The notes: generated by a model from the letters alone, not told the origin. DNA of 64,000 nt from Magicicada septendecula (GCA_034769895.1 CM068373.1:278584658-278648657), one strand, 5' to 3'; positions 48,201 through 58,262 are shown, counted from the first letter of the stretch. Translations and numbers: made by a program.

Positions 48201-50040
48201 TTTATTTGTTTATTATTTTTATTTATGTTGTCCCTGGTGGTTACCAGGTTTTTAGTTCAGTCTCTTTCGTTGGGTTTATTTTACTTTCACTAAGCATTTA
48301 TGTTACTCTGTAGTTACTGTGGTCTTCAACTCACTCTTGTATAGTTGCTAGTCCATTTCATTGTCTTGTTGCTTACTCACTATATCTTCATTTTACTCTA
48401 TCGAGTTTTACCGTTAGTTTGTTTGTCCTCTCACTTACCATATCTATTGGGTTCATTGGGTTTATCACGTTACTATGTTTTTCTTTTTTACTAACTTTCT
48501 TCATAATTACTATTTTTTCATTCTTTACCATTAATTTTTCTCCATTCACTGTTTTGTTTTAGTTTGTGGACTGAATGTTATGCTTAATACACACTTATTT
48601 TTATATCTATTTATTTATTAGGCATACTAGTACTGGCCATTGATGGTTTTCTTATCTTATCATAGTTCTTTCATGTACGGTGAGGATATGTATCGTTATC
48701 AAATTTAATTAAAACTAATAAGGCTATTATGAGTGTGTAAAAATTACAAACAAGTCTATTATGGAGGAGATGAAAAATTATTTATTATACACAAATAAAC
48801 GTATAGTGTTTTAAGATGTATATTGAATTACAAATTGTCATGTATTTATATTTGAAATAATAGTTTATATTGTTCCATAATATATCGATTTTACTTGGTT
48901 GATGCAACGTCCTCAGTACGTGCAATCCTCCTCTTGCTATCGGCGCTCCCGTCCTGGTGTCCTCTTCTTCAGCGTCACTACTTCCTGGCGTTCTCTTCGT
49001 CCTGGCCTCCCCTTCGTCTTGTCGTCCTCTTCTACAGCGGGTTGATCCAGCGGCGATATCTCGAACAGTCTCAATGGTGTTTATGTCTAACTGCTAACAT
49101 CAATTAGACTCTTCACAAATTGTTAAACTCACAATGATTATTGTTTTTACTCGAACCGTTTATTATTAATTAATATGTTAGATTTTATCAATCTCAGGGT
49201 AAATACGGGTATTATTTGAATGCAGTATATTAGTCTTACACGTTCCAAGAAATCTTGAAGTGTCTTTACTTCCCTATGCGGACATCTTAAACTAACACGA
49301 AAAAGCACAATAACATACTTTAATTTTATTTAAATAATTAACCCACTCGGTTCTATACGCTGAACTTCGTACAGAATACCAAGGTTTATTTTAAGTCAGA
49401 TTTTGCTTTGGTCGTACGATAAAACTCTCTAACGCCGAGCACAACTTCACCTGGCAGAGGCTACAGACGAACTGTGACTATCTTACCTCAACAGAGAATT
49501 TAGTGAATTAGTAACAGAGTTACTGAATTTAGTGTTTTCCGATTGGCTAAACCCAAGTCACATGATTGATGGTTTCAACAGATATAAAGTTTTCCAGAAA
49601 GAGTCTGTATAAATATGTACTAACTTGCATTGAATTATCTACAAATTTTTATGACCCTATTAATGATAAGTGTTTCAAATTGAGTTTTTCCTACTTAAAA
49701 AAAACCATATTTATAAAATAGTTATGAACCTCAGATTATACACAAATTGAAGCTATTTACATAAATAATTCATTGTCAAAGTTTCACGTCGATCGGTTAA
49801 TTACCGCGGAAGATATAGCGATCACACGTTATCACACTCGCACACGCACACAAATTCACTCAAAAAATACATGACAATAAAGAACACCTTTTTATGAAGA
49901 ATTTGGTATACCCTACATGCTTATCCATTTCTAAATACAATACTTATGGCTAAAAGACAAAATATTACATAAAATCAATTTAAAAATGAAAATGCTCGTC
50001 ATCCATGTGCTCTGATACAAACAACATAGTTTATCATCCT
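45255..50040. other. AT-rich intergenic DNA
   Basis: 45.4-45.9 kb is moderately GC-richer without motifs. 47,138-47,175 contains an inverted CCAAT (ATTGG) followed by CACGTGAC, and 49,541-49,564 has ATTGG with AAGTCACATG, a promoter-like combination without any gene attached. 48,930-49,040 is a CTC/GTCCT-rich imperfect repeat. Short frames have no motif. Confidence 0.4.
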
Positions 50041-50054
50041 GTGTTCCGTTGCAA

Positions 50055-50220
50055 TATATATATTATATTTAATATTTATACTGAAATTACCTCAAGATAT
50101 TTTATTTTCCTTATTAGGAACATGTTTCGAGAGTCCCTGTGTTCTAGAAACATGTTCCTAATAAGGAAAATAAAATATCTTGAGGTAATTTCAGTATAAA
50201 TATTAAATATATTATATACA
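50055..50220. repeat. Near-perfect palindrome (foldback)
   Basis: Arms 50057-50129 and 50148-50220 are reverse complements with a single mismatch, separated by an 18-bp loop. Both strands therefore encode the same peptide phrase (EITSRYFIFLIRNMF). It directly precedes the PLE at 50.27 kb. Confidence 0.95.
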
Positions 50221-50330
50221 TCAAGAAACGGACTGTAGCAAAAAGAATTTGAATATATATATATATATAAATTTGTGATGTTATTCAATTTCTTTCTTCT
50301 GCAAGTAGTATAATTAGTATATTCTTTTTA

Positions 50331-50380
50331 ACACCTGACGCACGTTTCACTGAAAAATATCAGTATCATCAGAGGTTTGT
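50331..50380 (-). ncRNA. Hammerhead ribozyme of the Penelope-like element
   Basis: Minus strand, 5' to 3': stem I strand ACCU, CUGAUGA (50366-50372), extra U, stem II ACUGA/UCAGU with an AU-rich loop, GAAA (50345-50348), minimal stem III AC-GUGC-GU, cleavage after GUC (50337-50339), AGGU closing stem I. All core bases match the hammerhead consensus except for the extra U. ACGUGCGU is self-complementary if a G-U pair is allowed, fitting a dimer-acting form. It lies on the same strand as the endonuclease frame, downstream of it, as in PLE terminal repeats. Activity is inferred. Confidence 0.85.
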
Positions 50381-50711
50381 AAGTAAATTAATAACAATCG
50401 AAATAATTATATTAATATAAAATTAACGAATAATCGAATTTGTATCGATTTTAATGTAAAATAACTGATAATCGATTTAAGTCGATTAGTTAACGATTGT
50501 TTTAATGTTTATTTTCTTCAACAGCTGTTTTCTCGTTTATATTCGAAAATTTGTTGTTTATATTTTATTCACTTTTTTCGTAAATTTATAATTTTAAATA
50601 GATCGTCTTGTTTTGTTTTTATTTGGGTTTGTTCTTTAATTAATAAATTATTGTTATTGTGTGTGTAAATGTTAAGATTTTCCCAAATATTCATTTTTTG
50701 ACCTTTTTGTA

Positions 50712-51275
50712 TTATGTTTTAATTAATTTTATATTTTCAATGTTTGGAAATTGGTGGTTATTATTTAGACAATGTGTGGCTAAATTAGATTTATAAATAT
50801 TTGGTTTTAAATATGCATTGCGGTGTTTAAGGAATCTATCTAGTAGTTTTTTCTTTGTCTGGCCCACGTAGAATTTATTGCAATCTGGACATTCTATTTT
50901 ATATATTCCATTTTTATTGTGAGTATTGGATTTAGTTTTAGGTTTTATTTTATTAAAAATTATATTATCTGTATTATAAGATATTTTTAAATTAGTATCT
51001 TTAAATATTTTATTTAATTTTTGAGTTATATTTCCGTAATAAGTGAAGGTTGTATAATTTATATTATTATTAATAGGTGAATTTTTAAATGTAATGTTCT
51101 TGGGTATTTTATTAGTGATTTTATGATTAATTTTATTTTCTAATTTATTAATAGTTTTTATTTTGTATCCATTTTTAACTGCTATTTGTTGGATAATATT
51201 TCTTTCTTTGCTTCTTTCTCTGTTATTTAATGGGATCCTAAGCATTCGGTAAATCATGGAATTAAGTACTGCCAT
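50712..51275 (-). CDS. PLE RT linker and GIY-YIG endonuclease
   Basis: A 187-codon frame from a Penelope-like retroelement. Residues 1-110 are an AT-rich, Lys/Asn-rich linker after RT. Residues 123-125 are GIY, 129-132 CPDC (zinc-binding cysteines), 135-140 FYVGQT (the YIG block), with R147 in the helix expected to hold the catalytic arginine, and THCLNNNH near 167-174. The nuclease cuts target DNA for integration. The ATG is the first in-frame methionine. RT sequence continues upstream in other frames (51290-51650), so the native start is farther upstream. The frame ends soon after IENIKLIKT, possibly before the last acidic helix seen in the 30-kb PLE, so the nuclease may be shortened. Confidence 0.88.
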   Translation of the reverse strand: MAVLNSMIYRMLRIPLNNRERSKERNIIQQIAVKNGYKIKTINKLENKINHKITNKIPKNITFKNSPINNNINYTTFTYYGNITQKLNKIFKDTNLKISYNTDNIIFNKIKPKTKSNTHNKNGIYKIECPDCNKFYVGQTKKKLLDRFLKHRNAYLKPNIYKSNLATHCLNNNHQFPNIENIKLIKT

Positions 51276-51289
51276 TTTGTGTTGGGGAG

Positions 51290-51655
51290 GATGATTAGAA
51301 GTATTTGGGGTTTCCTGTATATTGAGTATTCAAAATTTGTTTCATTTTTCTTTATTGTTAAGTCTAAATAATTTAATTTATTATTAGATTCTTCTTCTAA
51401 CGTGAATTTTATTTTGGAATGTAAATTATTTATGGAGTTGAATATTTTATTTATATTTATACCATTGTTTTGGGAAATGTACAGAGTGTCATCAACGTAT
51501 CTAAAATAACATCCTAATGGGTCGTTTAATTTTATTATATTTATTATTTCTTAGTCGAGTTTTTGTAGGAAGATTTCTGATATGATAGCGGAGGTTAGGG
51601 CTCCCATAGCAAGGCCATCTGTTTGATAGTACAATTTGTTGTTTTATTGAAAATA
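51290..51655 (-). pseudogene. PLE reverse transcriptase, C-terminal remnant
   Basis: Broken minus-strand frames give DGLAMGALTSAIISEIFLQK, a stop, GCYFRYVDDTLYIS and NNKLNYLDLTINKEKN. YVDDT is the PLE form of the RT catalytic box, and the surrounding blocks are RT palm and thumb. A stop lies between the first two blocks and a frameshift separates this part from the endonuclease frame. The N-terminal half of RT is absent because the inverted copy begins there. Confidence 0.82.
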
Positions 51656-52206
51656 ATTTTTCAATAAAAATGGAATATATAAAATAGAATGTCCAGATTG
51701 CAATAAATTCTACGTGGGGGCAGACAAAGAAAAAACTACTAATTAGATTCCTTCAACACCGCAATGAATATTTAAAACCAAATATTTATAAATCTAATTT
51801 AGCCACACATTGTCTAAATAATAACCACCAATTTCCAAACATTGAAAATATAAAATTAATTAAAACATACAAAAAGGTCAAAAAATGAATATTTGGGAAA
51901 ATCTTAACATTTACACACACAATAACAATAATTTATTAATTAAAGAACAAACCCAAATAAAAACAAAACAAGACGATCTATTTAAAATTATAAACTTACG
52001 AAAAAAATAAAATGAATAAAATGTGAACAACAAATTTTCGAATATAAACGAGAAAACAGCTGCTGAAGAAAATAAACATTAAAACAATCGTTAACTAATC
52101 GACTTAAATGGATTATCAGTTATTTTACATTAAAATCGATACAAATTCGATTATTCGTTAACTTTATATTAATAGAATTATTTCGATTGTTATTAATTTA
52201 CTTAGA

Positions 52207-52253
52207 AACCTCTGATGATACTGATATTTTTCAGTGAAAGGTGCGTCAGGTGT
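52207..52253 (+). ncRNA. Hammerhead ribozyme, inverted copy
   Basis: Same sequence as the motif at 50.3 kb but on the plus strand: CTGATGA at 52212-52218, stem II ACTGA/TCAGT, GAAA at 52236-52239. The base after GAAA is G instead of C, which breaks one of the two stem III pairs, and the upstream strand differs slightly. Folding is probably weaker than in the other arm. Confidence 0.75.
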
Positions 52254-52479
52254 TAAAAAGAATATACGAATTATACTACTTGCAGAAGAAAGAAATTGAA
52301 TAACATCACAAATTTATATAATTACTGCAAGAAACGTCGAGTTACTTATATAGAATATATATATGCGAGGCCGTATACAGGTGCCGAGGAACTTTAGTAA
52401 ATTAAAACTGTAGAATTTGTTTCGTATGACGAGACTGAAAATTAAGTTAATAAAAGAACGTTAAGATTGGTGCTTTGTC

Positions 52480-52790
52480 TCCTTCTTCTTCTTGTCTTCA
52501 AGGATTAGGTTATAAAAACCTGTTCCGGCACCCATTTCATCGTCGGACGACCCACGTCTCTTCTACCAATGGTTTTATAGTTCAGTGCCACTCGATCCTC
52601 TGCAATCATTTGCAGATGATCCCACCATTGTCTTCTGTAAATTGAAATAAATTAATTTATGTCCCTTACGTCTAGTTCTGCTATGATATCTTCATTCCTT
52701 ATTCTATCCAGCAATGTATAATTTAAAGTATTTCGAAGAAACTGCATTTCAGCACTCTGAATCTTCCCACTTTCCTTTTTTGTCATGACT
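52480..52790 (-). mobile_element. LINE 3' end
   Basis: The plus strand reads CTTCTTCTTGTCTTCAAGGA, then TAGGTTATAAAAACCTGTTC, CCCACGTCTCTTCTACCAAT and CTGAATCTTCCCACTTTCC. Reversed, these are the 3' end and C-terminal codons of the LINE group seen at 15.3 and 38.9 kb. No long frame survives. Confidence 0.65.
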
Positions 52791-52960
52791 GACAATCAAT
52801 ATGGATATTGCAATTGTCTTATAAAATTTAATTCTTGTCCTGTGTCTAGATTCATTTCTAAGATTTCTAAGAATCGTACGACTGCGATCGACGTACGACT
52901 CCAGGGATCTGTTTTAATCGTGCGGAGTACACAGACTACCGTGATATTGTGGGAAAGTAT

Positions 52961-53516
52961 TGTTGCGACGGTCTAACCGATCGTCGTATGGTACAGTGGA
53001 AAACCAAATACAAAACACCAATGAACTCACTAAAACCAGCTTTAATTAGCACAATTAACAGTTTGTAATCATCAAGTTATTCAACAAGATTATTCTCGTA
53101 CAACAATTCAAGTTAATTTGTCCACACAAATAATAATTTCACTATTATCTCTTTAATTCTAATATCACTTCCGCACTATAATCACTTTTTACTAATACAC
53201 CACTTGAGACACACTGTGTAAATCGCCCGACAATAACTGAAAACTAAGCGGCGGGTGTAGGATATTTATAGTCCGCAGTGTTCCATAATATGCGTCCTTA
53301 ACAAGCAATCGAAAATTCTAGAGGATACTTCAGCGCGACCTTGGCAGAAACACGCACCGTTGGGCTAGTTGGGAAGTTTGTCGAACGACACTATCGAATG
53401 TACGAGATTGTTCCGTATTACGTAACACTGCCTCGCATGTTAAGAATTACGTACGCACACAACATTACAGCTGAGATAGCCGAGAAACATGTAGAAGGTT
53501 CTGTAATGACGTAACA
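52961..53516 (-). repeat. Solo LTR related to the gypsy element
   Basis: Begins TGTTGCGACGGTCT and ends GACGTAACA, the same termini as the LTRs at 56.4 and 61.9 kb with a few changes. It shares the AGTGGAAAACCAAATACAAA region and the TATA box in the same orientation (minus strand TATAAATA, 53263-53270). The internal part resembles the right-hand LTR of the full element more than the left. No internal region adjoins it, so it is a solo LTR formed by LTR-LTR recombination. Flanks are GTAT and GTAC, at best an imperfect 4-bp duplication. Confidence 0.88.
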
Positions 53517-53617
53517 GTACACAAGCAGTAGCATAAGTACGGGGGAGGGTTCAGTGGGATCAGTCTTTCCTCACAACTATCGAAAGTATCAGAAAAATTC
53601 CATCATCATTATGGAAC
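53517..53617. other. Short unique spacer
   Basis: Unique sequence between the solo LTR and the SINE; it ends at the left target-site duplication of the SINE. Confidence 0.5.
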
Positions 53618-53634
53618 TTATGCCTATTTGTAAG

Positions 53635-53908
53635 AGCCTCCAGGTGGTCTAGTGGCTAACGCGGGCGATTGATGCGCTCGTGGTCCCGGGTTCAATTCCC
53701 GGCGGAGGTTCCGTTACGGCGTGCACTCAGCCTCGTGAGGCAAACTGAGTAGGCGCTGAGTAACAGCGCCGCCTCCTGGCTGTGAATACCGCAACTAGGG
53801 GCTGGTGGCGCGTAGTACTAGCCATACACCGTCACACTAACACAAAAGCCGCGCGGTACGCCTTGGTCCTTAACGGACTGTTGAGCGGAGGTTTATTTGT
53901 TTATTTAT
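53635..53908 (+). mobile_element. tRNA-derived SINE with perfect 17-bp TSD
   Basis: The head (53635-53710) folds as a tRNA cloverleaf: 7-bp acceptor stem AGCCTCC/GGAGGTT, 5-bp anticodon stem GGGCG/CGCTC with loop ATTGATG, and T stem CCGGG/CCCGG. A box TGGTCTAGTGG is at 53645-53655 and B box GGTTCAATTCC at 53689-53699, the internal RNA polymerase III promoter. A GC-rich body and a (TTTA)n-like tail follow. The identical 17-bp flanks 53618-53634 and 53909-53925 are the target-site duplication, so the insertion is fairly young. It depends on LINE enzymes for movement. It is a different family from the SINE at 1.8-2.05 kb. Confidence 0.95.
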
Positions 53909-53925
53909 TTATGCCTATTTGTAAG

Positions 53926-55000
53926 CCAGCTGCGAGTGTTAAATAAGGCTTTAATATAATTGTAGAAATAAAAGGAAAAACAATACTTGTAAATTAACAA
54001 TAGTTACGAGTTTTTATAATAATGAGATTCACTCGACATTTGGTAAATAATGTATACTATTTCCGTTTTTAGTTCAGTCCTGATGTAAACAAACGCATGT
54101 GGCAAATCTGAAACGCTATCGGACAGGGGCGTTGACACTGTTCACACAGTAATGTGTTACCCGCATGTGCAGAATGTCTGTATAGTTATGTGAGAGTTAT
54201 GTTACCACTTAAATCGGGCAAGTCGTTTGAGGACTTCCTCCTTATCAGTTTATCCTGAATCCTACTGAATTAATATGAAGCCAGTTGAAAGGATATGCTG
54301 CCCGTCACAACACAAATACAATATAAGCTATTGTGAGATCCATCTTCAATATGAGGGAAAAATGAGGGGATCCATTTTCAAGCTAGACTCATTCTTTATC
54401 GTAATTTGACCTTTAAAATATGTTCTTAAAGTTTAATAAGTAAATTTGTTAAAAGTAAAATACAGTATAAGATCAAAAAGTATTCAGGGAAACTCTTTAT
54501 TATTAATAATTAATAATACTTTCTGGTATTACAATAATCAAGTCTTAAGGTCATTGCTTCTTTAGTTTTCTTGGGGGATTTGTGTGCATTGTCTAAAAAA
54601 ATAAATCGATGCATCATTTCTAAGCGAGTGGAGTTTACTGAAGCAGTTTGATTTCCTCGTCAATGTTTGGGTTTGCGTGTCTTCATCCGTAGTTTATTTT
54701 GCTAACATATCACGAGCCATTCAGAACCCCAACATATGAAATCTGAACTCCATACAACCAGGTAGATTTGATAACGGTTATGTATAGGAGAATATTGTTT
54801 TCTCTATAGAAAATGTAGACTTTCTTTCAAGAAGTCAGTAGAATTGTTACTATTTATGGAGTCTTTTTCGTTATAACTCTGCATTCGTTAACTTCAGCAA
54901 ATTTGTTAATCTTTTATTGTGTATCTATACTCTATACACTGTCTACAGTCAGAAGTTTATTAATTATTCTAAGTGACTTACCTCTAATACACAAAACGTC
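53926..55000. other. Intergenic, nothing recognised
   Basis: AT-rich without coding motifs. Confidence 0.5.
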
Positions 55001-55007
55001 CGTTGAT

Positions 55008-55136
55008 GATACACATGATACAGTTAGTTCAGCACTTGCACGTATACTTTGATACACATGACACAGTTAGTTCAACACTACCACCTACACTTTGATACAC
55101 ATGATACAGTTAGTTCAACATTACCACATACACTTA
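55008..55136. repeat. 43-bp tandem repeat, 3 units
   Basis: Units start at 55008, 55051 and 55094, each beginning GATACACATGAYACAGTTAG. The frame across it is a by-product. Confidence 0.93.
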
Positions 55137-55254
55137 AACGTAATATAATTAATACACATTATTCAGTAACTATTGAGGCTTCCAATACGCATGAATATCT
55201 GTCCAAATTTATTGAAACAAATCATTGTCTTTGTGGTGATACCTCCACCTAAAC

Positions 55255-55805
55255 GGTACGAATCTACTTGATTCCGGTTAGTTTCTCATTCACGCCTGTT
55301 GCGACATTTAACAGCCGCCCATAGGGACTCGATCGTCTGCGTATGTGTCCCACTTACAGGATCCACAAAATTCTGACTGTGATTGATCGTCAAATGAAGG
55401 AAATCTATTCCTGTGGCAAGTTTGGTATTCCATCGTAATGCTCTCCACAAATCAGAAATATGGTTGTTCCAGGTCTTATACAGGCTCTAATTGTGTCAAA
55501 CAGGGTTTCAGCGGTTCTGTCTGGTACAGCATAATGAAAACGTTCTTTATCTTCACGACAGATACCGCCAAACACCCACTGTTGTGAATATACACGGCCG
55601 ACTTCGAATTTCCTGCGAGAGAAGCATGACTCATCTACTTCAACAGTTTTCCCCGGCCCATCGCTTACTGTTAGGTTTTTCTGAGAACTATTTAATGTGA
55701 GGTAGGGTGTGCCAGTTGTTATATAGCCAGTTTCATGAAAGGTGAAAATTGATGAATATTTTGCGGGGTTATATCGAGAAAGACCCGTATTTACGTTTAA
55801 CATAA
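55255..55805 (-). mobile_element. Merlin-like (IS1595/ISXO2-type) transposase relic
   Basis: The minus frame 55405-55803 contains KTVEVDESCFSRRKFEVGRV (first catalytic aspartate, VDES), YSQQWVFGGICRE, RFHYAVPDR and IRPGTTIFLICGEHYDGI. In the family an acidic residue precedes the tryptophan/tyrosine block, and it is not visible here. After the stop, further codons on the same strand give HLTINHSQNFVDPVSGTHTQ and TIESLWAAVK, the C-terminal catalytic region of the family. The N-terminal zinc-finger part and terminal repeats are not recognised. Inactive fragment; the superfamily call rests on the VDES and NHSQNFVDP blocks. Confidence 0.85.
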
Positions 55806-56300
55806 GAATTTTTTGTTTGCATCGTGCGTTTTAAGGTAAGTTTTCTGTACAACAGTAGGCCGAGGTACTTGACCTCATTTCTCACGAGAAGCACGACGTC
55901 TTTTACTTTTTACTTCGCGCCCCATTTGTTGTGTCGAGTCGTAAACGCGATCTGCGCTGATTTCGACTGACTCACAATGTATCACTTAGCAAGACTTGAG
56001 AATTTCTGTGTGAGTACCCCGTTTTTGGGATGTCGGGAGGTGGTGTGGTGAAACTTTTCTAACAGAGCGTCTAGGCGACATGCGATCAGAGTTCAAACAA
56101 CTGTAGCCGGCGGCTTTGTGAATAAGTGCGTCAAACCTATTAGACACAAAGCCATTGTTGTTTGTGTCAGTGTCTGCTGCCTACAGTTTGTTGTCTACTG
56201 CACGGTTAGGTGTAAATTTCAGTAGATGTTACACTTTGTAATTTAGTAACTGTCGCAGAGGAGTGACATAAGGTAAACCCTCTACTGTGACTGATTCCAT
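55806..56300. other. Intergenic, nothing recognised
   Basis: Could hold the decayed 5' part of the Merlin-like element; no motif found. Confidence 0.45.
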
Positions 56301-56304
56301 CGTA

Positions 56305-56360
56305 ATATTTTTCTCTTGACGTTTCAATCCCTAAAATCTGGGTTCGTCCTCAGACGCTAA
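56305..56360 (-). repeat. Hammerhead-like boxes
   Basis: The minus strand reads CTGAGGA (56347-56353), about 21 nt, then GAAACGTC (56318-56325). The boxes and palindromic ACGT resemble the PLE hammerheads, and the middle can pair as AACCC/GGGAUU with one bulge. No element body is attached. Possibly chance. Confidence 0.3.
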
Positions 56361-56441
56361 AAAACAAACAACAATTAATTATAAAACAATATATTTTCAC
56401 GATATTAATTGATGACTCGTTGGGCAGTTGATGAAACATAT

Positions 56442-56895
56442 TGTTACGACGGTCTACTCGATTGTCGTAGGTACAGTGGAAAACAACAAAATACAAGACA
56501 CCAATTAAGTCACTAATTACCAGCTTTAATTCCAACGATTCACTTAATTCATTAATTCTCACTAATTAACTTCACTAATAACGACTTGAACGCACACAGT
56601 AATATCGTCCGATAACCACCCTCGAACCGCGCTGTCAATATATCGCACTAATACTGAAAAACTAGGGCCGCTGCCACAAGTATTTATACAACGCTCACAG
56701 ACCAGAATGTTCCTAATTGCGTCTTAGCGCTCGTGGAAACTACATAATTAACTGCGGTCTCGACACAGTCGCGCGGCTGGCGCCTTCGAGAAACACCTCG
56801 AAAATGCGTCGAAAAGCACGTACGCCACACGCGTTACATCGAGATTCTTCTGGCACATTCGACAAGCATGTAGATTGTTCTGTGATGTCGTAACA
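56442..56895 (-). repeat. 3' LTR of the gypsy element (454 bp)
   Basis: Termini TGTTACGAC and GTCGTAACA. TATA box (minus strand TATAAATA) at 56681-56688. It differs from the 5' LTR by a replaced block: after GCTTTAATT it has about 36 bp of unrelated sequence where the other LTR has about 130 bp. It also has a short insertion (AATATAT-type) before CGCACTAATACTG. Confidence 0.93.
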
Positions 56896-56912
56896 CTGCC
56901 CCCTCCTTAAGC
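56896..56912 (-). other. Polypurine tract
   Basis: Minus strand CTTAAGGAGGGGGCAG directly abuts the 3' LTR. It is the expected primer site for plus-strand DNA synthesis. Confidence 0.85.
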
Positions 56913-56914
56913 CT

Positions 56915-58194
56915 GTTCGTCCCGAACTGGCAAATCGTCTCTGATGTAGTACTTAACCAGGCGATCTAGGTGGACAACCTTGAACTTTCACTGCCCTTCC
57001 TGATGAATCCGATAAACAACATCGTTGATTCTTTTTTTCACAGAGTAGGGTCCTTCCCAGTCTGACTGAAGCTTAGGTGAGCGACCACGACGGCGCTTTG
57101 GGTTGAACAGCTATACCTGATCTCCTTCTTGGAAACCCACACTATTGCTGCGAATCTCATACCGAGTTTTCATTTTATCACTGGCAATCTTCAGCCGTCC
57201 TCTTACCAAGTGATTCATTTCTCGCAGTTGGTTTTCTAATTGCGAGGAATAGTTCTGTGGCTCTTGGGACTGAGTCTCAGGTGATCCAAACATCAAGGAA
57301 GACAAATCTCCCTTCCAAACACCAATTTTGCTGGAGTCATGCCGGTTGTGTCGTATAATGATGATTTATACGCCATGAGGAATAGTGGTATACGTTGGTC
57401 CCAGTCTGTTTGGTTCTTGTCAACAACCTTCGAAAGATGCTGCTCAAGTGTCCTATTGAATCTATCAACCATCCCGTCCGACTGAGGATGGAGAGGCGTT
57501 CTCCTGGTCTTTCGAATTCCGAGTAGACGGCATAATTCTTTAAACACTCCTGATTCGAAATTTCTCCCTTGATCCGTATGGATTTCCATAGGGGCTCCAT
57601 AACGGCAACAGAAGTTGTGAAATAACTGCTTTGCCACAGTGGTAACCTCCTGATTTGGAATTGCGTAGGCTTCCACCCACTTAGTAAAGTAGTCACCTAC
57701 AACCATGATGTACCGGTTTCCATCGTCAGTAACTGGGAATGGTCCAGCAATGTCTATGGCAATTCTCTCGAAAGGCAGTCCAACGTTATATTGTCTCATT
57801 TTCCCCTGCTTCTGGTTTGTGGGCCCTTGCTTGCACCACATATTTCACACGTCTGAACCCATTTCTCTACGTCGTGCCGAAAATGAAGCCAATAGAATCG
57901 CTTCCGTATTTTGGCAAAGGTTTTGATAACACCAAGATGGCCTCCAGATTGTCCATCATGCATCTCCTTCAAAACAGACTGCACTTTACTTCGGGGAACT
58001 ATCAACTGCATGACCACGTCTCGTCCATCTGCACTTTCCCAAGCCCTTTTCAGCAATCCGTTTTCTAAGGTGAGATATTCCCATTGTGCCCAGTAGCCCT
58101 TCAGCACTTCGGAACCATGGCAGATATCTTGCCAATCCGGGAGGCGACCTTCCTCTTTTGCTGTCAAGATCGGTCCAATGTCTTCATCAGTCAT
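56915..58194 (-). pseudogene. Gypsy integrase with C-terminal GPY/F-type region
   Basis: Integrase inserts the element cDNA. The frame 57796-58194 holds the N-terminal zinc-binding HHCC domain (HDGQSGGHLG, then CEICGASKG). A frameshift near 57,800 leads into 57293-57841, the catalytic core. In that frame D30 (AIDIAGPF) and D90 (HTDQGRNF) are kept. The third acidic position, 35 residues after D90, is D126 in DGMVDRFNRT, where the family has glutamate. Further on, a frame to 57111 and, after a stop at GDQV, codons for a basic stretch and a DWEGPYSV block give the C-terminal domain. Frameshift, stop and the active-site change make it inactive. Confidence 0.9.
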
Positions 58195-58262
58195 CTGTTC
58201 TTGTCGAGTCTTGTGTTGTATAGCCGTCAGCCAGGAAATCTACAGTGATGGCTTGAACATGT

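Larger units (their letters stand above)
50266..52320 (-). mobile_element. Penelope-like element with inverted 3'-end duplication
   Basis: The 3' part of a PLE (50266-50919, minus orientation) recurs as a plus-strand inverted copy at 51662-52320, with high identity over about 655 bp and few indels. The spacer between them (50920-51661) is the single-copy upstream part of the element: end of RT, linker and start of the GIY-YIG frame. Each arm has the end of the endonuclease, a 3' UTR and a hammerhead. The full RT and any 5' terminal repeat are missing. Partial inverted copies attached to the body are known for Penelope-like insertions. An assembly palindrome is less likely because the arms differ by scattered substitutions. 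Confidence 0.9.

Noticed and set aside
53635..53710. Possible functional tRNA gene
   Set aside because: The cloverleaf is good, but it is the head of a SINE: it continues into a body and (TTTA)n-like tail and is flanked by a 17-bp target-site duplication. The loop would imply a UGA (serine) anticodon without the long variable arm of tRNA-Ser.
55008..55136. CRISPR-like or regulatory array
   Set aside because: Three contiguous 43-bp units without spacers.
56442..57110. Envelope gene of an errantivirus-type element
   Set aside because: The space between integrase and the 3' LTR is only about 100 bp and shows no signal peptide, fusion or membrane motif.
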